Assembly: GCA_022712755.1 (NCBI GenBank)
Contig: JAFLJY010000006.1
Coordinates: 1-38,481 of the forward strand
DNA length: 38,481 nt
Origin: Gammaproteobacteria bacterium
GTDB taxonomy: Bacteria; Pseudomonadota; Gammaproteobacteria; SZUA-229
Reading direction: 5' to 3'
Part shown: piece after piece, positions 9,082 to 18,772 of the stretch
Layout: each line of letters begins with the position of its first letter
Position numbering within the stretch: the first letter of the stretch is position 1
Notes under the pieces: model-generated
Told to the model about the DNA's origin: nothing
What the model saw: the letters and a program-made list of their open reading frames with translations, nothing else
Databases searched by the model: none
Translations under genes and position numbers: made by a program

Positions 9082-10056
9082 CTATGATAGTAAAAATTTG
9101 AAATTTTTCAGAATTTTTGGCATATTTAATGCAAATGGGTCAATAAAATTGCACTCCGCCTCTTTTCGCAACCAGGTCATCTGACGTTTTGCCAGTTGCG
9201 CAGTGGCAATAATGGCTTTATCTCGCATCTCATCAAAGCCGTACTCCCCAACCAGATATGACCAGACCTGTCTATAACCGACTGCGCGAATTGACGGCAT
9301 ATCTGCATGCAGATCAGCGCGTTTAAACAAACCTTCAACTTCTTCAATAAAACCCTGTTGTAGCATAAGGTCAAAACGCTGCGTTATTCGCTTACGCAGT
9401 TCGACACGATCGGGAGGCATTAAGGCTATTTTAATACGCCGGTATGGAAAAGAATTTTTTTGCTGATTGTTTTTTTGTTCCTGCCAAAAATCCGTTAGCG
9501 TTTTACCTGTCGCATCATAAAGTTCCAGCGCCCTTTTTATCCTTTGCGGATCATTGGGGTGGATACGTTCAGCCGACACCGGATCAACACTTTTCAGGCG
9601 CTCATGCAGTGCAGAAATCCCTTTGGTTTTCGCTTCTGTTTCGATTGCCTGCTTTACCGCATCATCAACTTCCGGCATGTTCGCCAAACCTTTTTGCAAG
9701 GCATTAAAATACAGCATAGTGCCACCAACCAGTATCGGCGTGCGTTGATTGAGCGCACTTTGTTGCATTAAATTTAAAGCGTCTTCACGAAACTGCCCTG
9801 CCGAATAGACTTCTGCAGGATCAATAATGTCGATTAGATGATGAGGACATTGTTTTAAGGTTTGTTTATCGGGTTTTGCTGTGCCGACATCCATACCTCG
9901 GTAAACCAGCGCTGAATCAACACTGATTAAGTTACATTCCAGCTCGTTATATATGGAGAGTGCCAGATCCGTTTTACCGGTGGCAGTTGGACCCATAATA
10001 AATATGGCAATGGGTGAATCTGGGAGCGCACCTTGCTGGATAATTAGATCGTTCAT
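9082..10056 (-). CDS. miaA: tRNA dimethylallyltransferase
   Basis: A 324-residue MiaA, which adds a dimethylallyl group from DMAPP to N6 of A37 in tRNAs reading codons that begin with U. P-loop MGPTATGKTD at residues 21-30, then the conserved DSALVYRGMDVGTAKP, HHLIDIIDPAEVYSAGQF, LVGGTMLYFNALQKGL, HPNDPQRIKRALELY and the C-terminal AVGYRQVWSYLVGE and ATAQLAKRQMTWLR. Lies between mutL and hfq as in E. coli; the hfq start is about 138 bases after its stop. Nothing unusual. Confidence 0.97.
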   Translation of the reverse strand: MNDLIIQQGALPDSPIAIFIMGPTATGKTDLALSIYNELECNLISVDSALVYRGMDVGTAKPDKQTLKQCPHHLIDIIDPAEVYSAGQFREDALNLMQQSALNQRTPILVGGTMLYFNALQKGLANMPEVDDAVKQAIETEAKTKGISALHERLKSVDPVSAERIHPNDPQRIKRALELYDATGKTLTDFWQEQKNNQQKNSFPYRRIKIALMPPDRVELRKRITQRFDLMLQQGFIEEVEGLFKRADLHADMPSIRAVGYRQVWSYLVGEYGFDEMRDKAIIATAQLAKRQMTWLRKEAECNFIDPFALNMPKILKNFKFLLS

Positions 10057-10100
10057 GATAAAGAGGGGTTTAAGTTAGAAACTTACAACTTAAAACTCAA

Positions 10101-11960
10101 TTACCTCCCACGCATAAACAGCTTATCCAACTCAGCGATGCTCAGTTGTATCCACGTTGGTCGCCCATGATTACACTGCCCACTGCGTTCGGTTATTTCC
10201 ATATCACGCAACAAAGCATTCATCTCTTCGATGGTTAGTTTACGGTTTGCTCTTATTGAACCATGACAGGCCATGGTCGATAATATTTCATTTATCGCCT
10301 GCTGAATACGTGTACTGCTACCATGAGTTAACAAATCGGCAAGCACATCACGTAACAGGGTTTCTACATCACTGCTTGACAATATAATGGGCAATTGACG
10401 TATTTTAATGCTTTCTTCAGCGACTCGATCAATTTCAAAACCCAACTCACTAAATACTTCTGTCTGGTCTTCCACCAGTTGTGCTTCTTTGCTGCTCACC
10501 GCTATGGTTATCGGCACCAGTAGTGGCTGCGACTTAATGCCCTCACCCTGACGTGCCGTTTTCAGTCGTTCATAGGTGATGCGTTCATGCGCTGCGTGCA
10601 TATCAACCAGCACCATGCCCTGCGCGTTCTCTGCCAGGATATATATGCCATGCAGTTGTGCGCGGGCAAAACCGAGGGGTGGCATGTCCTGTGCTTCTGT
10701 CGAAGTTATGGCTGCTTCGGTTACATCTGAGAGAAAAGCTGTGGATGGTACGTTTAATGCAGGTGCAGATGGTGCAAACTCTGCATAAGCTCGTCGTTGC
10801 TCAGCAACGGCAAATGGCATGGATGACTGTGATGACATCTGCAAGAGCTGACTCGAGTGTAAGCCAGACGGTGAGTTTGTTGAACCGGTTGTTTGTTGTG
10901 TCTCGGTCGAATTCGAGAAGTGATGCAAATCATGTGAACCGGTTACACTGCTGATGACTTCCGCCAGACTTTTGTGTATGGCACGAAATAAAAAATCGTG
11001 CACCTGCCGACCTTGCCTGAAACGCACTTCGTGTTTTCCCGGATGGGCGTTCACATCAACCATCTTTGGGTCGCACTCAAAAAACAGCACATAAGCCGGA
11101 TGCCGACCATGAAATAAAACATCGGCGTATGCCTGACGTACAGCATGTGTCACCAGGCGGTCTTTTACCACACGTCCATTAACATAAAAATATTGCATAT
11201 CTGCCTGACTGCGGGAAAATGTCGGCTGGGCTATCCAGCCCCACAGACGTAATCCTTCATAGGCAAAATCCATGTGTGCGGCCTGTTCAATAAATGCCGG
11301 CCCGAGAATTTCAGCAATGCGCTTTTCCTGCTGCAAACGGTTAGTCGCACCGCGTAACGCTTTGACTACACGCTGGTTGTGCCGCAGTGATATATCAACA
11401 TCAAATCGGCTGAGTGAAATACGTTTTACTATCGTCTCAAGATGGGAGAACTCGGTTTTTTCGGTGCGTAGAAACTTGCGCCTGGCAGGCACATTAAAAA
11501 ACAAATCACGCACCTCAATGGTGGTGCCCTGTTTATTTGCTGCCGGGGTTATGTCACTGGCCTTGCTATTATTCATTGTCAGTTGCCAGGTTTCATCACC
11601 ACCCTGCCAGCAGGATGTGAGTTGCAAATGACTAACGGAGGCAATACTCGGCAAAGCTTCACCACGAAACCCTAAACTGCTTACTTCTTCCAGGTCATCA
11701 ATATTGCGGATTTTACTGGTGGCATGGGGAGACAGCGACAACACCAGATCATCTTTATGTATACCAGACCCATTGTCACTTATGCGAATAAGTTTTGTGC
11801 CGCCTTGTTCTATGTCGATGGTTATTTTGGTGGCGCCGGCATCCAGGGCGTTTTCCAGTAACTCTTTCACCACAGCCGCCGGGCGCTCGACCACTTCGCC
11901 AGCGGCAATTTGATTAACCAGTTGTACTGGCATGGGTTGAATTCGTTTGTTTGTTGTCAT
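10101..11960 (-). CDS. mutL: DNA mismatch repair protein MutL with endonuclease motif
   Basis: A 619-residue MutL. The N-terminal GHKL ATPase domain shows ELLENALDAGAT, SDNGSGI (about 61-67), TSKI and LGFRGEALPSIASVS; a variable Ser/Thr/Gln-rich linker (about 340-425) leads to the C-terminal dimerisation domain. The C-terminal part holds DMHAAHERITYE at residues 453-464, matching the DQHA(X)2E(X)4E metal motif of nicking MutL proteins, plus ACHGSIRANRKL and CNHGRPT near the end. So it is likely an endonuclease-type MutL as in Pseudomonas, unlike E. coli MutL, which depends on MutH. Upstream neighbour is thpR rather than amiC. Confidence 0.97.
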   Translation of the reverse strand: MTTNKRIQPMPVQLVNQIAAGEVVERPAAVVKELLENALDAGATKITIDIEQGGTKLIRISDNGSGIHKDDLVLSLSPHATSKIRNIDDLEEVSSLGFRGEALPSIASVSHLQLTSCWQGGDETWQLTMNNSKASDITPAANKQGTTIEVRDLFFNVPARRKFLRTEKTEFSHLETIVKRISLSRFDVDISLRHNQRVVKALRGATNRLQQEKRIAEILGPAFIEQAAHMDFAYEGLRLWGWIAQPTFSRSQADMQYFYVNGRVVKDRLVTHAVRQAYADVLFHGRHPAYVLFFECDPKMVDVNAHPGKHEVRFRQGRQVHDFLFRAIHKSLAEVISSVTGSHDLHHFSNSTETQQTTGSTNSPSGLHSSQLLQMSSQSSMPFAVAEQRRAYAEFAPSAPALNVPSTAFLSDVTEAAITSTEAQDMPPLGFARAQLHGIYILAENAQGMVLVDMHAAHERITYERLKTARQGEGIKSQPLLVPITIAVSSKEAQLVEDQTEVFSELGFEIDRVAEESIKIRQLPIILSSSDVETLLRDVLADLLTHGSSTRIQQAINEILSTMACHGSIRANRKLTIEEMNALLRDMEITERSGQCNHGRPTWIQLSIAELDKLFMRGR

Positions 11961-12020
11961 GCTGTTTAGTTTATCGTATTTTTACAGCAACGATATATGC
12001 AAAATGTTTTTGATTAGCCC

Positions 12021-12101
12021 GTAGGTTGGGTTAGCGGCAGCGTAACCCAACACTTAGATGCACCGGCTTTGTTGGGTTACGCTATCGCTAACCCAACCTA
12101 C
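12021..12101. repeat. Inverted pair of GTAG-headed palindromes (REP/BIME-like), copy 3
   Basis: Arms GTAGGTTGGGTTAGCGGC... (12021-12052) and the inverse ending ...GCTAACCCAACCTAC (12070-12101), nearly identical in sequence to the copy at 6847-6928, with an unrelated 17-base spacer. It occupies the gap between thpR and mutL. Confidence 0.85.
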
Positions 12102-12141
12102 GGAGTTACGCCACACATAAAATGAAACGCAGCCAGTTCGG

Positions 12142-12675
12142 TTATGGCATTGCATATCTTTCTATAACTCGATAATTCACACCCGAATCGCCCGGTATTG
12201 ATTCCACCAATACAAGTTCATCAACCGCCCAGGGGATAGAAAATTTTTGCTGACCCATAATCGGTTTTGTGGATTTACGCATCAAAGTAGCATGAGGGTT
12301 ATAGTCTCGTTTATCACATTGGTATCCACACTCTGATAAAGCCACACCAAGATTTTTTTGTAATTGAAAAAGTTCAGTCGGAATATTCTGCATTCCCATC
12401 CACAGGATTTTAGCCTTTGAAAAATGACCATAGCAATTCAGATCAAACTCAAAGCCTCTGATACCACCTTGCGCGGCAAGACCTTGTGCGGCAACATGCA
12501 GACATTTTCTTGTATCTTCTGTGACAGAACCGATAAAATGTAAAGTCACATGCAAATTATGCGCTTGCATAAAACGCCCCTTAACAGGCGGAGGAAGTTG
12601 AGAGAAGGTTTCAACAATAGAATGCCTGACCTGTGCAGAAGGCCAGAGCGCGAAAAACAGGCGATGGGTTTTCAT
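12142..12675 (-). CDS. thpR: RNA 2',3'-cyclic phosphodiesterase (2'-5' RNA ligase family)
   Basis: A 177-residue member of the 2H phosphoesterase family. Two HxTx motifs are visible, HVTLHFIG near residue 46 and HATLMRKS near residue 128, the catalytic pair that opens 2',3'-cyclic phosphates and can reversibly join 2'-5' RNA ends. The start MKTHRLFFALWPSAQVR and length fit ThpR/LigT. It lies 46 bases downstream of the giant outer-membrane protein gene and upstream of mutL, so it may be cotranscribed with either. Link to its neighbours' function is not evident. Confidence 0.92.
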   Translation of the reverse strand: MKTHRLFFALWPSAQVRHSIVETFSQLPPPVKGRFMQAHNLHVTLHFIGSVTEDTRKCLHVAAQGLAAQGGIRGFEFDLNCYGHFSKAKILWMGMQNIPTELFQLQKNLGVALSECGYQCDKRDYNPHATLMRKSTKPIMGQQKFSIPWAVDELVLVESIPGDSGVNYRVIERYAMP

Positions 12676-12721
12676 GTTGTTAACTTAAAACATACAACAT
12701 ACAACTGCAAACTTATAAAAA

Positions 12722-15700
12722 CTAGTTCAACCAACTCTGTATCTGCTCGGCCGTACCCTGATCAAACTTCATGCGGAAACGAATATAAGGGCCGTTTGCG
12801 GTATAACCGGCTGCAGTGAAGTCACTGTCTTCAAAACCATCAAAGTTATAACCGATGCTTAGCCAGATGTTACGCGTCATGTTCCAGCCTGCTGACACAC
12901 CCGTTGAATATTTATATACGTCCGAGTTTGCTGAATAATGGGTATGCGCATGCACGCCAACATCAAAGATATCGCTGATATCATGGCGGTATTCACTGCC
13001 TAATAAAGCGGTAACACCTTTGAATTCAGCAGTATCAAAATTATCAATAACATATTTCAAACCAAAGTTAAACGCCAGTTGATTTCTGTTATCAATGAGG
13101 AAGTTAGCTGTCAGGTTTTCAATTAGTTTACGTTGACGAGTTTTTAACCCGAGAAGATCGGTTGTTGAATCAAATTTGAAATCAAGACGATTTAATACTA
13201 TCCAGCGAGACTGTAATGGTCGGTAGGCAACAGAAAAACGAATATCGCCATCCAGTATTTCACTGTTGTCTGTGCGCTGCGTTTTAAATAACTTTGTTGT
13301 TGCCGAATAAGCAACACCACCTTTTAAATTTCTTTCCCAGTTAATAATAGCGCCAACTTTATCTTCCAGGTCAGCAGTGCGGTATTCAATACGATTATTG
13401 ACTGTATAACTTCGTGCATTATAAGTTGTACCTACAGAAAGTGCAGTAAAGTCATTATTGGCTGTGCCCTGTGCGATTGGCACATTGGGATTAAAGGGAG
13501 TGCCGCCAGGTGTACGCATTGTTTGCGAACGATCAAAAGCAATATCACCAGACCAGCGTTTATTAATCGGGAAAGATTGTGTCAGACCTAAAGTAGCAAA
13601 GGAACGAATGCCGTTTTCATTGACTTCCTGATTAACTGCGGTATTAAGTTGTGCATTTGTCCATGGCGTTGAGCGCACACCGGCGCGTGTCATTTGGGTA
13701 TCCTGATCGCTGCCCATGGTCCATTCGTTTTCTGCGAATAAATTGATCTTCGGCGTAACAAAATAATCGGCGCCAATAATATAACGTGATGGGTAATCAA
13801 CATTTTCATTTTTTGAATCAATGGCTATTTCTGCCGAACCGCGTAATTTAACGGTATCCTGTAATAGACTTTTACTTGCGCCTAATAACAATAAATTTGA
13901 ATCATTGCTTAAACCCAACGCATCGGTATCACGGGCAATTCGTAATCCTGCATTTAAAGTGTAATCGCGTTTGTTATAAATAACATTGGCTTCGGCAACA
14001 TTTCTATCTGCGCCGCTGCTTAAAACGTCTTCGTGGTATATCACACCGTCGATTGCTGTTTGCTGTGTTAAACGATAATTTGCTTCAGCACCGTATTTTC
14101 GCGTACCTGACTGGCTGATAGATTGTTGACCTAAACCAAAATCAGTATCCTGCTGTTTTGCGTAGGCACGCAGTTTAAGATTGTCACCACCATGTACGAT
14201 TTCTGCAGACCAGGCAGAGCCGGTTAAATCTTGACCTGCTGAAGTCACATCGGTTGTTGCCGCTTCTAACCTGACTTCGGTTTTATTATCAATTTCAATA
14301 CGCGCATCAACACCAATTAAATCACCTTCGTTGAGGTAACTTGCATCATGCACCAGGGTAGCACCAAGTTCAACTTTTCCCTCTTTTAATTTAATGGCCA
14401 TGCGACCACCTGCAGTAATATCACCTTTAACAGGGCTTTCGACTTCATAATCGGCAACGATAAATATCGGATTAAAGTTTTCATCACGACTGGCAATCGG
14501 ACGGCGGAAGAAAATAGTGCCATCGGTATAGTCAATGCTGTAATCAAGATAACGTCGCATGGTTTCTGTGTTAATGATAATTTCACTGCGGAAGCGGTCG
14601 CGTGTTTCAATAACAATGTTGTCACTGTTGATGACGATGTTGTTACCCGTTAAACGATACAGTCCGGAAATACCCTCGCCCTGAATTTCATCCTTAATAA
14701 AGTTGTTTATATTTTCTGCTGCAAAAGCGGTATAAGAAATTTTTCCATCATCATATTCAGATTTAACGCCTGTCATACGACGATTAAATTTAGATAACTC
14801 AGTAACGGTTAAGCCAGTATCCATATCACCAAACAAAGCATAAAACTGACTGCGCTCTATTTTTATATAAAGTTTTTCAGCACTGGAAGCATCATGGCGT
14901 TGGCGGGAGTTATCACCATAAATGGTGTAATAAGTATTGGGATCAATCAACTGATTAACACGGTTATCGCCAGCCAGGCTTCGTTTTGATGTATCGTAAG
15001 CTGTAGTTAATAACCAGTCACCCTTCACTCTTCCTTTCGCATAGAAAGCAATTTTTCCATCGCTATAAAATTCATCATTTATATCAGCCGCACTCAGTGC
15101 TTCTTTATTGCCAGACACCGTGTTATAACCGACCGTACCCTCGGCCAAACCAACCATAATCCAGTCACGCACTTCCGGTTGAATCCAGGTTTGTAAGCGT
15201 GATTTTTTACGGCCGGAAAATGGCAGATCAATTTCAAGTTTGCCAGTGATGGTGGTCGGTTCTAATACAATATAAGCGATACCATTTTGACCAACAATGT
15301 ATTCAGGCTCTTCACGGTTTAAACCTGACAAACGATTCACCTGAAAAGCTTCAACCGTTTTTTGTGAAAGATAAGGCTCAGACAGAGTGAATTTACCGCG
15401 TGAACCTGGACGCGCAAAATACCCGTTTTTATCATAAACACGAATAGCAACAACAGGAACGTTACGACCATCGGCAATTAGTCGTGAGTATTCTTCAGCC
15501 AGCTCAGCTCTTACTGGAATACCGGCATAAATTACATTACGGCTTAGCTTTTTCAGCACTTTGCCAGTTTTATCTTTTACAATAAATTCAAATTTATTAT
15601 TACCATTATTCAAATGCACACCCTGCCAGTAACTGCGTGCAACGGTATTGGCTTTATTTTTTATCATGCCAAAATAGAATAATGGATTTAATCGCTCACC

Positions 15701-18538
15701 ATTAAACAACATTTCAAACTTGTCACCGGGTTTGTGTTTAATGGCTATATTGACCGAAGGTGAAAAGGGGGTGTAATTAACATCTGGCATCAACCATTCA
15801 TAACCTGGTGTTGCCTCTTTTATCCAGAACTCATCAAAGGTGCTGATGTCCTGCTGCTCGGTTACAGGTGGTGCTTCTATTAATTTTTCAAGCTTAAATT
15901 CAGGCTGACCTTGTAAGACAATTTCACTGACTTCACTTGTTGATGTAACCAGTTCAACATTACCCGGTGCAACGATTTCACTGGTTGTTACTACCAGTTC
16001 GGCACGGCGGTTTAAAGAACGGCCCTGTACAGTATCATTAACTGCCACCGGATTTGTAATCCCTGCCCCTTTGATAACAATATTTTTTTCTGCAACATTT
16101 AATTCGTTGATAAGGAAATCAGCAACAACTTTAGCTCTGGCTTTAGACAAGGCGGTATTACCCTGGTACAACCAGATGCTTCTTCGTTTTACTGCGGCAG
16201 CATCTGAATAACCTGTTACTTCGTTATGTGTAATATCAACTTCGCCCAGGTTATTAATGGCTTCACGGATACCGTTCTTACTTATAGTGGAAAGTTGTGT
16301 TCCTAATGGCTGAAAATAGGCCTGATAAATAGCTGACTTGCCTTCTTCCCGTACGCGACTGACCTGCAGTTTATTTTTAATGGGCGTTGAACGACTATTT
16401 TTCTTCAGCTCCGTATTTAAAATAATAAAGGCAGTAGTAACAAGCTCACCGTCAGCCTTCTCTTTAATACGTCCACGGAACTTAAGCTGTTTTTTCCAGT
16501 TACTGCCTAAATCACCAAAACGGTAAACAATGACATTTTCATTCACATAAGGATCGTCAATGGCTTCAGCATCAAGCACACTGCTACCCAAATCATACTC
16601 AATACCATCAGGCAGATTAATAATCAAACGATAATTGTTTACAGGAATTTCACCATTAGACATTTCAATCGTATATTTAATATTCTCTATGTTTAATTCA
16701 CTTTTAATAAGTAATGTTGCACTATCACTAATAAGTTCTTTCTCGCGCACATAAAAATCGGTGCGCCATAATGTGCCACCCTGAACATCAACAAATTGAG
16801 AATATGGCGTACCGGCAAAACGGGTGTTTTTTACACAGTCAATAATTTCAAGATTATCCGGAATGCTTGCCGTATCCACCTGCACAACATGTGTTCCGGG
16901 TTTTATGCCTTCAAAATGGAAGCGACCATTTTCATCGGTAGCCGCATAAGTACCGTCTTGCATAAACACACGAACTGATGGCAGACCGGGATTCATTCGT
17001 GCGCCATCCTCATCACACTCACCAATAATGACTCGACCGGCAATAAAACTTCTGCTGGCAAATAAATCTTCAGTAACGGTTATGCCGGCTACTGCGGTAT
17101 TGGATTGTGTACCACGATCATCGATGGCAATAACGCTGTTTACCGCTTTACCCAATTGTGTGCCTACAGTTAATTCAGTGACATACTTGAGCTGTAACGA
17201 ACTACCCGGCAAAAGCATCGCGACTGAAAATTTAAGCGTACGTCCATCAGTAGAAATTTGTGGTGCGGAAGCTGGCGCACCATCATAACGAACAGAGGCA
17301 GACTGATAACGCAAACCAATGGGCAAGGTATCAGTGATGACAACATTACTTGCCGTGGTATTGGTATCAATATTACTCAGGGTTAATGAGTACTGCACGA
17401 AGTCACCAACCGCTGCGGTGTCTTTTGACGCGACTTTATCAATAACCAAATAAGATGTTAAAGCATCCAGAGGTATATCAACATGTAATGGCGGGCCAAC
17501 AACCAGTGTAAACACCGCTGCAAATGAAGCATTCACATCAATAGCATAAGGTGCACCCGGCAATGTTTGCAGGTCAGCAACATTAGCAGCAGAAGGGCCG
17601 TCAAAACCTGTAGGTGGAGTTACCACCATTTGATAATCACCCGGAGCCAAACGCGGAAAACGATATCCACCTGCCGGGAAGTTATAGATTGTTCCGCCAC
17701 TGTCTGTGGCACTGCCACCGCTGACTATGGTTGCCGGATAGACACTAACACCATCATCACCAAACACGGATGCCGGGTTACCTGTTGAATCGAGAATGCT
17801 AACAACCGCACCGTCTAACAATGTGCCATCAACACTGCTGAAGAGCACACCAAATGGATCCACCAGTGAACCACCGGTGCTGGTATCTGCCGGGTCATAC
17901 TGATCGGTATATTGTACGGTGACATTGCTTTCTTCGCCCAGGGTCAGGATACCATCATAATGTGATGCCGGTGTTGATGATGACTGCACATAACCAATGA
18001 ATACACCGGTATCAATACCGGTTTCGGTTAACATTATTTCTTCCAGATCACCGGTAGAACTGGTAACAACCACCTTAACCGTTTCCAGTATAGCGGGATT
18101 AAGGTTTTGATCCTGATCATCTACCTGAACAAATACAGGTTCACCCGTAGTGTACAAACTAACCGGATTTAATGGCTGGGGATCGCTTGCCACTAACGAA
18201 ATAGCCCCACCGATAAACGGTACGGCAGGGTCAGCTGAAACCACAAAACCACTGCCTGGTGATCCACTGGTGGCATGTTGTGTTACTACTGTCGGAGTAA
18301 ATGCACTGCTAGCGGTAGCATCAAACTGGAAAAGACTGATTGATGAAGGTGTTTGTATTATTGTTGAAACAATAGTTTGGGTATTACTGTTTACAGAGCT
18401 GGCAGTGCCGGAAAAAACAAATGCTGCTGACGCAGTATTATCAATGGCTGTGCCGGGGGGGGTTATTGCCTGCGCATTCATTGTTATTGATAACAAACCT
18501 ACAAATAAAATAAAACGGGTTACCAGATGTAAAAACAT
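12722..18538 (-). CDS. Giant DUF11/OmpA-like outer-membrane protein with C-terminal beta-barrel region
   Basis: About 1938 residues from the chosen start MFLHLVTRFILFVGLLSITMNAQA, a good signal peptide; upstream codons would read through a hairpin and lack signal character. The mature protein opens ITPPGTAIDNTASAAFVFSG, sharing the G-x-x-I-x-N-T-A motif with the two exported proteins upstream. Regions, numbered from this start: Ig-like and carboxypeptidase-regulatory-like parts (about 30-350), a DUF11 repeat (about 361-489, SYLVIDKVASKDTAAVGDF), an SdrD_B-like fold (about 500-600), an OmpA-like peptidoglycan-binding domain (about 737-854, with TGYSDAAA, ALSKARAKVVADFL and QGRSLNRRAEL), further Ig-like parts (about 920-1120) and roughly 800 residues of alternating-strand sequence typical of an outer-membrane beta barrel. 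Likely an outer-membrane anchor, assembly platform or exporter for its neighbours; function not known. Confidence 0.8.
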   Translation of the reverse strand: MFLHLVTRFILFVGLLSITMNAQAITPPGTAIDNTASAAFVFSGTASSVNSNTQTIVSTIIQTPSSISLFQFDATASSAFTPTVVTQHATSGSPGSGFVVSADPAVPFIGGAISLVASDPQPLNPVSLYTTGEPVFVQVDDQDQNLNPAILETVKVVVTSSTGDLEEIMLTETGIDTGVFIGYVQSSSTPASHYDGILTLGEESNVTVQYTDQYDPADTSTGGSLVDPFGVLFSSVDGTLLDGAVVSILDSTGNPASVFGDDGVSVYPATIVSGGSATDSGGTIYNFPAGGYRFPRLAPGDYQMVVTPPTGFDGPSAANVADLQTLPGAPYAIDVNASFAAVFTLVVGPPLHVDIPLDALTSYLVIDKVASKDTAAVGDFVQYSLTLSNIDTNTTASNVVITDTLPIGLRYQSASVRYDGAPASAPQISTDGRTLKFSVAMLLPGSSLQLKYVTELTVGTQLGKAVNSVIAIDDRGTQSNTAVAGITVTEDLFASRSFIAGRVIIGECDEDGARMNPGLPSVRVFMQDGTYAATDENGRFHFEGIKPGTHVVQVDTASIPDNLEIIDCVKNTRFAGTPYSQFVDVQGGTLWRTDFYVREKELISDSATLLIKSELNIENIKYTIEMSNGEIPVNNYRLIINLPDGIEYDLGSSVLDAEAIDDPYVNENVIVYRFGDLGSNWKKQLKFRGRIKEKADGELVTTAFIILNTELKKNSRSTPIKNKLQVSRVREEGKSAIYQAYFQPLGTQLSTISKNGIREAINNLGEVDITHNEVTGYSDAAAVKRRSIWLYQGNTALSKARAKVVADFLINELNVAEKNIVIKGAGITNPVAVNDTVQGRSLNRRAELVVTTSEIVAPGNVELVTSTSEVSEIVLQGQPEFKLEKLIEAPPVTEQQDISTFDEFWIKEATPGYEWLMPDVNYTPFSPSVNIAIKHKPGDKFEMLFNGERLNPLFYFGMIKNKANTVARSYWQGVHLNNGNNKFEFIVKDKTGKVLKKLSRNVIYAGIPVRAELAEEYSRLIADGRNVPVVAIRVYDKNGYFARPGSRGKFTLSEPYLSQKTVEAFQVNRLSGLNREEPEYIVGQNGIAYIVLEPTTITGKLEIDLPFSGRKKSRLQTWIQPEVRDWIMVGLAEGTVGYNTVSGNKEALSAADINDEFYSDGKIAFYAKGRVKGDWLLTTAYDTSKRSLAGDNRVNQLIDPNTYYTIYGDNSRQRHDASSAEKLYIKIERSQFYALFGDMDTGLTVTELSKFNRRMTGVKSEYDDGKISYTAFAAENINNFIKDEIQGEGISGLYRLTGNNIVINSDNIVIETRDRFRSEIIINTETMRRYLDYSIDYTDGTIFFRRPIASRDENFNPIFIVADYEVESPVKGDITAGGRMAIKLKEGKVELGATLVHDASYLNEGDLIGVDARIEIDNKTEVRLEAATTDVTSAGQDLTGSAWSAEIVHGGDNLKLRAYAKQQDTDFGLGQQSISQSGTRKYGAEANYRLTQQTAIDGVIYHEDVLSSGADRNVAEANVIYNKRDYTLNAGLRIARDTDALGLSNDSNLLLLGASKSLLQDTVKLRGSAEIAIDSKNENVDYPSRYIIGADYFVTPKINLFAENEWTMGSDQDTQMTRAGVRSTPWTNAQLNTAVNQEVNENGIRSFATLGLTQSFPINKRWSGDIAFDRSQTMRTPGGTPFNPNVPIAQGTANNDFTALSVGTTYNARSYTVNNRIEYRTADLEDKVGAIINWERNLKGGVAYSATTKLFKTQRTDNSEILDGDIRFSVAYRPLQSRWIVLNRLDFKFDSTTDLLGLKTRQRKLIENLTANFLIDNRNQLAFNFGLKYVIDNFDTAEFKGVTALLGSEYRHDISDIFDVGVHAHTHYSANSDVYKYSTGVSAGWNMTRNIWLSIGYNFDGFEDSDFTAAGYTANGPYIRFRMKFDQGTAEQIQSWLN

Positions 18539-18606
18539 CTTCCAGAAACGGCTCGCGTTTTTATAACAGCTAACACGGGTATCTTGTTGAACAGTTTCTG
18601 GAAGAT
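18537..18606 (-). promoter_or_regulatory. Stem that can mask the ribosome site of the giant gene
   Basis: ATCTTCCAGAAAC at 18537-18549 and GTTTCTGGAAGAT at 18594-18606 are perfect 13-bp inverse copies with a 44-base loop. On the transcript the start-proximal arm includes GGAAG and the first two bases of the AUG at 18538, so folding would hide the start. Control of translation by this stem is inference. Confidence 0.5.
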
Positions 18607-18691
18607 GAATTGCGTGACTTCTCACACAGTTCATCTCTTTTTGTACACATTTTTGACAAAAGCCAGAAACAAAAAACGCACACACCGCAGC

Positions 18692-18721
18692 ACCTGCTTT
18701 GGTTATAAAACCAAAGCAGGT
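18692..18721 (-). terminator. Perfect hairpin between DUF11 gene and giant gene
   Basis: ACCTGCTTTGGTT, a four-base loop ATAA and AACCAAAGCAGGT make a 13-bp perfect stem 51 bases after the stop of the upstream gene. A T-run (TTTTTT) appears only about 16 bases further on the minus strand, so it may be an imperfect terminator or an mRNA-stabilising 3' hairpin that lowers expression of the giant gene relative to the secreted protein. Confidence 0.55.
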
Positions 18722-18772
18722 TTGTACAGTATGTAGCATTAATAGCAACATGACTCTGCTAATCTTCCGTGA

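Noticed and set aside
18539-18751. Longer N-terminus of the giant protein
   Set aside because: It would read through two hairpins, is Cys-rich and unlike a signal peptide, whereas MFLHLVTRF starts a typical one.
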